From: Paenibacillus oryzae
Lineage (GTDB): Bacteria; Bacillota; Bacilli; Paenibacillales; Paenibacillaceae
DNA length: 64,000 bases
Reading direction: 5' to 3'
Assembly: GCF_001675045.1 (NCBI RefSeq)
Contig: NZ_LYPA01000076.1
Location: 62,001 to 126,000, forward strand
The notes under the pieces: model-generated
Seen by the model: the letters and a program-made list of their open reading frames with translations, nothing else
Databases searched by the model: none
Told to the model about the DNA's origin: nothing
Translations under genes and position numbers: made by a program
Shown here: piece after piece, positions 58,798 through 64,000 of the stretch
Numbering within the stretch: position 1 is the stretch's first letter
Layout: every line of letters starts with the position of its first letter

Positions 58798-59124
58798 TCA
58801 TACAGCCCCCTTGCACATCAGCTTGATCAGCTCCGTAGCGACATGCGCGCCCAAAAAAGCAAACAGAATAAAAGCAATTTGCTGGGCTGCCGGCGACAGA
58901 TGCCCTGCGGAAATATTGCTTTCAATGACCCGGACAGGATCGATGGAGCCGCCGATTGCGGCAACTATCGCCCATATTTTAAGCCGCAGCGCCGTATCCA
59001 GCATGACGGTAGCGGGAGGCAGCAGCATAAAGATGGAGCCAACCCCCGCAAGCATAGCCCCGCCCATTACGACGCCAAACGCAATAAAAAAATCCAGACC
59101 CGCTTTGGATAAAAAATACGACAT
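58798..59124 (-). CDS. ytrH: YtrH-like sporulation membrane protein
   Basis: A 108-aa hydrophobic protein. Seen: FFIAFGVVMGGAMLAGVGSI, IWAIVAAIGGSIDPVRVIES and AFILFAFLGAHVATELIKLM, typical of YtrH. ATG 59124 follows GGAGGAGGGTTGTCTC. It is divergent from dnaE and forms an operon with ytrI. Its conserved place next to dnaE is shared with Bacillus. Confidence 0.85.
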   Translation of the reverse strand: MSYFLSKAGLDFFIAFGVVMGGAMLAGVGSIFMLLPPATVMLDTALRLKIWAIVAAIGGSIDPVRVIESNISAGHLSPAAQQIAFILFAFLGAHVATELIKLMCKGAV

Positions 59125-59227
59125 GAGACAACCCTCCTCCTTACCATTGTATGGGCGCGTCCGCCCGCAATATGATAAAATGAATAAACTTAAGAGTGAA
59201 TCGCAGGAGCGGAAAGGAAGAGGGCGT

Positions 59228-62200
59228 ATGGCCGGCGAAACAGAGGTTTCTTTTGTCCATTTGCATGTACATAGCGAATACAGCCTGCTGGATGGAGCCG
59301 GCCGTATCGCAGATTTGACGGCGCGCGCAGCCGAGCTTGGCATGGGGGCGCTCGCGCTTACCGACCACGGAGTGATGTACGGAGCGGTGCCGTTCTACCG
59401 CGCCTGCAAGGCGCATGGCATCAAGCCGATTATCGGCTGCGAGTTTTATATGACGGCGGGCTCCCGTTTTGAAAAGGGCTCACGCAAGGAAAATCCGTCC
59501 TATCACCTGATCCTGCTCGCCAAAAATGAAACGGGCTACCGTAATTTGATGAAGCTGAGCAGTATCGCCCATTTGGAGGGCTTTCATTACAAGCCGCGTA
59601 TTGATATGGAAAGTTTGGCGCAGCATGGAGAAGGCTTGATTTGTCTCAGCTCCTGTCTGAAGGGCGAGGTATCTCAGCATTTGCTCTATGACCGTCCGGC
59701 AGAAGCGAAGGCGACGGCTCTTCGTTACCGGGCTATTTTTGGAGAGGATTATTATCTGGAGCTTCAGGATCACGGCATGCTCGACCAGAAGAAGGTAGCG
59801 GCTGCGATGATCGAGCTTTCCAGGGAAACGGGCATTCCGCTGGCGGCAACCAACGACGTGCATTATCTTCATGCGGAGGATGCCGAAATGCAGGATGTGC
59901 TGATCTGTATCGGCACGGGAAAAACGGTCGAGGATGAAGGCAGGCTGAAAATTGGAACCAACCAGCTTTATTTGAAAAGCCCGGAGGAGATGGCGGCTTT
60001 ATTCCGCCATGTGCCGGAAGCGCTTGTCTCCACCGTGGAAATCGCGGAAAAATGCAATCTGGAGCTGACGCTGGGCCGCGCGGCTCTGCCGCAATACCGG
60101 CCGCTGCCGGACGGACTTGATTCAAGCGGATATTTGGCCGAGCTGTGCAGAAGCGGCCTGGAGCGCCGTTACGGCGAATTGCCCGGCTGGAAGGATGAAG
60201 GCTTTAGGGCGAGCGCCCGGGAGCGTCTCGCCTATGAGCTTGGCGTTATCGAAAAAATGGGCTATAGCGACTATTTTCTGATTGTATGGGACTTTATCCG
60301 CTTTGCGCACGAGCAAGGCATACGGACAGGCCCTGGACGCGGCTCCTCGGCGGGCAGCCTTGTTGCTTACGTGTTATGGATTACCGATGTTGATCCGATC
60401 AAATATAAATTGTTGTTTGAGCGTTTTCTCAATCCCGAACGGATTACGATGCCGGATATCGACATCGACTTTAACGATGAACGGCGGGATGAGGTCATTG
60501 CGTATGTTTCGCAAAAATACGGCGAAGGGCATGTCGCCCAGATCATTACATTTGGAACAATGGCTGCAAAAGCCGCCGTTCGCGATGTCGGTCGCGCGCT
60601 TAACGTACCGTTTCATGAAACCGACCGGGCGGCAAAGCTGATTCCGCAGCAGCTTGGCATAACGCTGGAGGCTGCCCTGCGCAGCAGCGCCGAGCTTAAA
60701 GAGGCTTATGAACGCCAGCCGAGAACAAAGGCGCTGCTGGATATGGCAATCAAGGTGGAGGGGATGCCTCGCCATGCCTCCACTCATGCCGCGGGCGTTG
60801 TTATCGCCGAGGAGCCGCTGACTCACTACGTGCCGCTGCAGCAAGGCGGAGAAGGCATACCGCTTACGCAATATTCCATGGAGCATCTGGAAGCGGTAGG
60901 TTTGCTCAAGATGGACTTTTTGGGCTTGCGGACCTTGTCTATTTTGGAAAGATGTCTGAACTGGGTTCATGAGCTGACGGGAAATGTAATTGATTTCCGG
61001 GAGGTTTCGGATGCCGACCTCAAAACCTATGACATGCTCGGCAGAGGCGACACAACGGGCATTTTCCAATTGGAGTCCTCCGGCGTGCGCCGCGTGCTTC
61101 GTGAATTAAAGCCTTCGGGCTTTGAGGATGTTATATCCGTTTTGGCGCTTTACCGGCCAGGTCCAATGGAGTTTATCCCTAAGTTTATCGCGGGCAAGCA
61201 TGGGCACATTGCAGTAGAATACCCCCATCCTTCGCTGGAGCCAATATTGGCGGATACGTATGGCATCATTGTTTATCAGGAGCAGATTATGCAAATTGCC
61301 TCCCAAATGGCGGGTTTTTCACTTGGAGAAGCCGATTTGCTGCGCCGGGCGGTTTCCAAGAAAAAACGCGAGGTGCTGGACGAGGAGAGAGCGCATTTTG
61401 TCCGGGGCAGTCTGGAGCAAGGATTTTCAGCGGAGGACGCAAATGCAGTTTACGATATGATCGTGCGTTTTGCCGATTACGGCTTTCCTCGCGCTCATGC
61501 CGCCGCTTACGGCGTCCTGGCTTTTCAAACGGCTTGGCTGAAGGCCCATTATCCCGTGCCGTTTATGGCCTCCATGCTGGCGTCGGTGACCGGACATATG
61601 CGGAAGACGGCAGAATATGCCGAAGAATGCCGGCGGATGGGCATTCCGGTGCTGCCGCCCGACATTAATGAAAGCGGCGTTTCCTTCACGCCGGTGCAAG
61701 GCGCCATCCGCTTTGGGCTTGCTTCTATTAAAAACGTAGGCACGCAGGCTATTGATGCTATTTTGCGCGAACGTCAGAATAAACGCTTTAATAGTCTGCT
61801 GGATCTTTGCAAACGCGTTGATTTGCGGGTGGTGAACAAAAGGGTGCTGGAAAGCCTGATCCAGGCCGGAGCTTGCGACAGCCTGCCGGGCCATCGCGCC
61901 CAATTGCTGGGTGCGCTTGGCGAAACGCTGGAGGCCGCCCAGAAGTGGCGCAAGGATCGGGAGGAGCTGCAAATCGATTTGTTTGGCTTTGAAGAAGTGC
62001 AAAACTGGGATGTCGAGCTTCCGCCTATACCGCCTTTGCAAACCTCCGAGCTTTTGAATCTGGAGCGGGAGCTGCTGGGCATCTACCTGTCAGGCCATCC
62101 GCTGGATGAAGCCGCGGAGCGGTTTGAGAGGCTTCAATTGGATCGGCTGGTGGATTTATCCGAAGCACCGGACGGCACGGTGGCTGTGCTGGGCGTTATG

Positions 62201-62899
62201 GTTGCGGGACGAAAGCCGTTTACAAGCAAAAAAGGCAGCGACATGGCTTTTCTGGAGCTGGAGGATAGGGTCATGCGCGTTGAAGCCGTTGTGTTTCCTA
62301 ATGTGTGGAAGCGATACAGCAGCTTCCTTGACAGGGAGGCTATCGTAATCGTGCAAGCTACGGTTCAGCAGCAGGACGAGGATTACAAGCTTCTAGTGCA
62401 GGAGGTTGTTGCTGTCGCCAACGCATCGGATGAACAACTTGCCGCCCAAGCCAGACGTTTAAAGCAATCCGCCAAAAACCGCGGTTCCGTTCGAGAGGCG
62501 CCGGCCGGAAAACGCCCGCCGGATAAATCCATGCTCGGAAGCGAGTCGCAAGGGAATACCATATTGCAATCCCAGGAAAGATCAACTGGAGAGAGAAATT
62601 CTCAAAACGATGAGCAGAATCAAATCATGGAGAACAATCAAATCAACGACAAGCCTCGGCCAAAGAGGAAGCCGCAGCGCATGTACATTAAAGTAGCTGC
62701 CGAATTGGAACAGCCTGAAATACTGTCAAGGTTGAAAAAGCTTCTGCTTTCGCATAAAGGACCGATAGAAACGGCTCTTTTCTATGAAAGCACGGGAAAA
62801 ACGATAGCGTTAAGCTCCGATTATGCCATTACCCCGTCACCGAAATTAATAGAGTCGGTGGAGTCGCTGCTTGGTTTCGGCAACGCAATTATTAAATAG
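59228..62899 (+). CDS. dnaE: DNA polymerase III alpha subunit, DnaE type
   Basis: A 1223-aa replicative polymerase. Seen: the PHP domain start HLHVHSEYSLLDGAGRI, the polymerase active site PDIDIDFNDERRDEVI, GPGRGSSAGSLVAY, a helix-hairpin-helix region RVLESLIQAGACDSLPGH and an OB-fold (VAVLGVMVAGRKPFTSKKGS). In low-GC Gram-positives DnaE works with PolC, mainly extending primers. After the OB-fold lies a Gln/Asn/Ser-rich low-complexity insert (residues about 1080-1145, with QNDEQNQIMENNQINDKP) and a C-terminal domain. ATG 59228 has GGAAGAGG upstream. Confidence 0.96.
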   Translation: MAGETEVSFVHLHVHSEYSLLDGAGRIADLTARAAELGMGALALTDHGVMYGAVPFYRACKAHGIKPIIGCEFYMTAGSRFEKGSRKENPSYHLILLAKNETGYRNLMKLSSIAHLEGFHYKPRIDMESLAQHGEGLICLSSCLKGEVSQHLLYDRPAEAKATALRYRAIFGEDYYLELQDHGMLDQKKVAAAMIELSRETGIPLAATNDVHYLHAEDAEMQDVLICIGTGKTVEDEGRLKIGTNQLYLKSPEEMAALFRHVPEALVSTVEIAEKCNLELTLGRAALPQYRPLPDGLDSSGYLAELCRSGLERRYGELPGWKDEGFRASARERLAYELGVIEKMGYSDYFLIVWDFIRFAHEQGIRTGPGRGSSAGSLVAYVLWITDVDPIKYKLLFERFLNPERITMPDIDIDFNDERRDEVIAYVSQKYGEGHVAQIITFGTMAAKAAVRDVGRALNVPFHETDRAAKLIPQQLGITLEAALRSSAELKEAYERQPRTKALLDMAIKVEGMPRHASTHAAGVVIAEEPLTHYVPLQQGGEGIPLTQYSMEHLEAVGLLKMDFLGLRTLSILERCLNWVHELTGNVIDFREVSDADLKTYDMLGRGDTTGIFQLESSGVRRVLRELKPSGFEDVISVLALYRPGPMEFIPKFIAGKHGHIAVEYPHPSLEPILADTYGIIVYQEQIMQIASQMAGFSLGEADLLRRAVSKKKREVLDEERAHFVRGSLEQGFSAEDANAVYDMIVRFADYGFPRAHAAAYGVLAFQTAWLKAHYPVPFMASMLASVTGHMRKTAEYAEECRRMGIPVLPPDINESGVSFTPVQGAIRFGLASIKNVGTQAIDAILRERQNKRFNSLLDLCKRVDLRVVNKRVLESLIQAGACDSLPGHRAQLLGALGETLEAAQKWRKDREELQIDLFGFEEVQNWDVELPPIPPLQTSELLNLERELLGIYLSGHPLDEAAERFERLQLDRLVDLSEAPDGTVAVLGVMVAGRKPFTSKKGSDMAFLELEDRVMRVEAVVFPNVWKRYSSFLDREAIVIVQATVQQQDEDYKLLVQEVVAVANASDEQLAAQARRLKQSAKNRGSVREAPAGKRPPDKSMLGSESQGNTILQSQERSTGERNSQNDEQNQIMENNQINDKPRPKRKPQRMYIKVAAELEQPEILSRLKKLLLSHKGPIETALFYESTGKTIALSSDYAITPSPKLIESVESLLGFGNAIIK

Positions 62900-62924
62900 G
62901 GGCATATTTGCCCCTTTATTTTGT
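62898..62924 (+). terminator. Intrinsic terminator after dnaE
   Basis: AGGGGCA-tatt-TGCCCCT followed by TTATTTT. Confidence 0.85.
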
Positions 62925-62959
62925 CATTTTGCTCGCCTTGCCACGGGGATGTATTCCTA

Positions 62960-63026
62960 CGGACAGCGATGACCTTTACAAGCTTCTTTTTGCGGGAAGT
63001 TACTTTGTAAAGGTCATTGGTGTCCG
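62960..63026. repeat. Long inverted repeat
   Basis: CGGACAgcgATGACCTTTAC and onwards pairs with GTAAAGGTCATtggTGTCCG (about 23 of 25 bases) around a 17-base loop. It is followed 45 bases later by the palindrome at 63072 and by CGGTCAATCATGACCG near 63122, which share the CGG-TCA/CGGACA theme found at 43316-43450. Confidence 0.7.
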
Positions 63027-63446
63027 TAAAACCCGATAAACCTGCCCGTAACCGCCATTTTTGAGCGCTAGCGGACACCGGTGTCCGTTCCTCAGGGCAA
63101 ATCGGGCCATTATGGTCTCTAACGGTCAATCATGACCGGAAAGACAGTTCACCCACGCTAACAAATCCTCTTAAAGCTTTTGCCCGGAGGCTCGCTCGAC
63201 CCCAACCGCAAGAGCATTTGACCAGGATGAAACCTCGCACATTAGTAATGCTTCAACACCCCTTTGTAACTCTCTGAAACTGTATCTTCATCATCTGAAT
63301 GTAGATCTCCCACATATCCTACCTATCCCACCTATCCTTTTCTGCATACCTTACCGGTAAACGTTTTGTTTCATCAAATCGAGTTATACATTCTGACATA
63401 AACCAGAGCAGGAAAAGCGTTTATTTAGACGAAAATTGTTTATTAT

Positions 63447-63540
63447 GTGATAATAGTTAACACAAATCCAGTGATTTTTTATGAATGAAAATAGTTTATT
63501 GTGCTTTTTTTGATTTTAATGTGATACTATCTAACATCAA
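63447..63540 (+). promoter_or_regulatory. Direct repeats before the solute-binding protein gene
   Basis: TTATGTGATAATAGTTAACA and TTAATGTGATACTATCTAACA lie 73 bases apart in AT-rich DNA. They may be operator or activator half-sites. No factor assigned. Confidence 0.4.
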
Positions 63541-63700
63541 GGGCAGGCGGAATATCGCTGCAAAACCAAACACGGTTCACCTCCCGGATGTAAAAGCCAA
63601 GCCAAGGCTTAAGGCTGAAGCAATGGAGGGATAAAGCGGTGAGTTTTGCGGACAGCCGGAGATGATAATAAGAAACCGAGAAGGGGCAAGGTGATGACAA

Positions 63701-64000
63701 ATGACTGAAAGTATGCTGAAAAAGTGGGCGCGTCCCGCACTGGCTGTAACGCTGGCCTCTTCATTGCTGCTTGGCGCATGTTCTTCCACAACTAAGGAGG
63801 AGACAGGAAGCGGCGATGGGGCTGCATCCCAAGGAGCCACTACATTAAAGGTTGAAATATTCGACCGGGGCAATGCACCTGCCGGCTATACCATTACAAA
63901 CAGTTATTTGACCAATCTTGTTCAAGAAAGATTCGGCGATCCGAACAACATCAATGTGGAGTTTGTTCCGGTTCCGCGTTCAGAGGAAACTCAAAAGCTT
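63701..64000 (+). CDS. Solute-binding lipoprotein, partial (runs off the window)
   Basis: The first 100 codons of a secreted lipoprotein. Seen: basic start MTESMLKKWARPALAVTLAS, lipobox LLGACSS with Cys at residue 27, a Ser/Gly/Thr-rich linker and then LKVEIFDRGNAPAGYTITNS and FVPVPRSEE, as in the family 1 extracellular sugar-binding proteins of Paenibacillus ABC transporters. The ATG follows AAGGGGCAAGGTGATGACA. The end lies beyond the window, so the sugar is unknown. Confidence 0.8.
   Translation, partial: MTESMLKKWARPALAVTLASSLLLGACSSTTKEETGSGDGAASQGATTLKVEIFDRGNAPAGYTITNSYLTNLVQERFGDPNNINVEFVPVPRSEETQKL

Larger units (their letters stand above)
62900..63700. other. Intergenic region with palindromes before a lipoprotein gene
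   Basis: About 800 bases without a convincing gene. It holds the dnaE terminator, a long inverted repeat (62960-63026), a perfect CGGACACCGGTGTCCG palindrome (63072-63087), C/T-rich short repeats near 63310 (CCTACCTATCCCACCTATCC) and, in the AT-rich right end, direct repeats around TGTGATA (63447 and 63520) that look like promoter or operator elements for the lipoprotein gene. Confidence 0.6.

Noticed and set aside
58673..59227. 185-codon N-terminal extension of dnaE
   Set aside because: It runs antisense through ytrI and ytrH; the PHP domain begins right after ATG 59228, which has a good ribosome-binding site.

Overview
The window reads as chromosome of a Gram-positive, endospore-forming, Paenibacillus-like bacterium of moderate G+C. 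The evidence is the mix of families: YheC/YheD spore-associated ATP-grasp proteins, a YtoI-YtpI-YtrI-YtrH-DnaE neighbourhood like that of Bacillus, a SinI/SinR pair, a SLH-domain protein, EcsA/EcsB, and a paeninodin-type lasso peptide cluster. I see no rRNA, tRNA, CRISPR array, transposase or prophage.

Region 1 (1-10.6 kb) is a surface or exopolysaccharide locus. A tightly overlapping plus-strand operon holds three related GT4 glycosyltransferases, a GT2 glycosyltransferase, a polysaccharide pyruvyl transferase, a membrane-anchored alpha/alpha-toroid protein and a hexapeptide acyltransferase. A convergent gene encodes a collagen-like/beta-helix protein.

Region 2 (10.6-23.8 kb) is the most interesting part. 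It holds a phosphotransferase-fold protein and an MsbA/PglK-type ABC exporter, then galE and a GT2, then sinI and sinR (convergent here), then a complete lasso peptide cluster in the order C, A, kinase, B1, B2, D. Near-identical 16-bp palindromes (GTTCTTTATAAAGAAC and variants), which contain the SinR box GTTCTTT, lie in the promoter regions of the kinase/ABC unit, of galE-GT2 and of the lasso cluster. I infer one SinR regulon joining polysaccharide genes and lasso peptide production. The segment is bracketed by inverted copies of a roughly 168-bp MITE-like repeat.

Region 3 (23.8-43.6 kb) is mostly housekeeping or accessory: a metallophosphoesterase, an ECF sigma factor with a very long C-terminal extension, a ChrA transporter, a frameshifted lipoprotein, a chemoreceptor, a group of small unknown genes, an ArsR regulator coupled to a four-domain sulfur-handling flavoprotein, a HRDC protein, CheX, a short-chain dehydrogenase, a DEAD-box helicase, a SLH protein behind a structured leader, and EcsAB followed by repeat-rich intergenic DNA.

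Region 4 (43.6-64 kb) has an aminotransferase, an AraC regulator, phosphatidylserine decarboxylase, a HAD phosphatase, a six-gene minus-strand operon with five divergent YheC/YheD-type ATP-grasp paralogues plus a GNAT, a XRE regulator, and then ytoI, ytpI, ytrI, ytrH and dnaE. The window ends inside a solute-binding lipoprotein gene.
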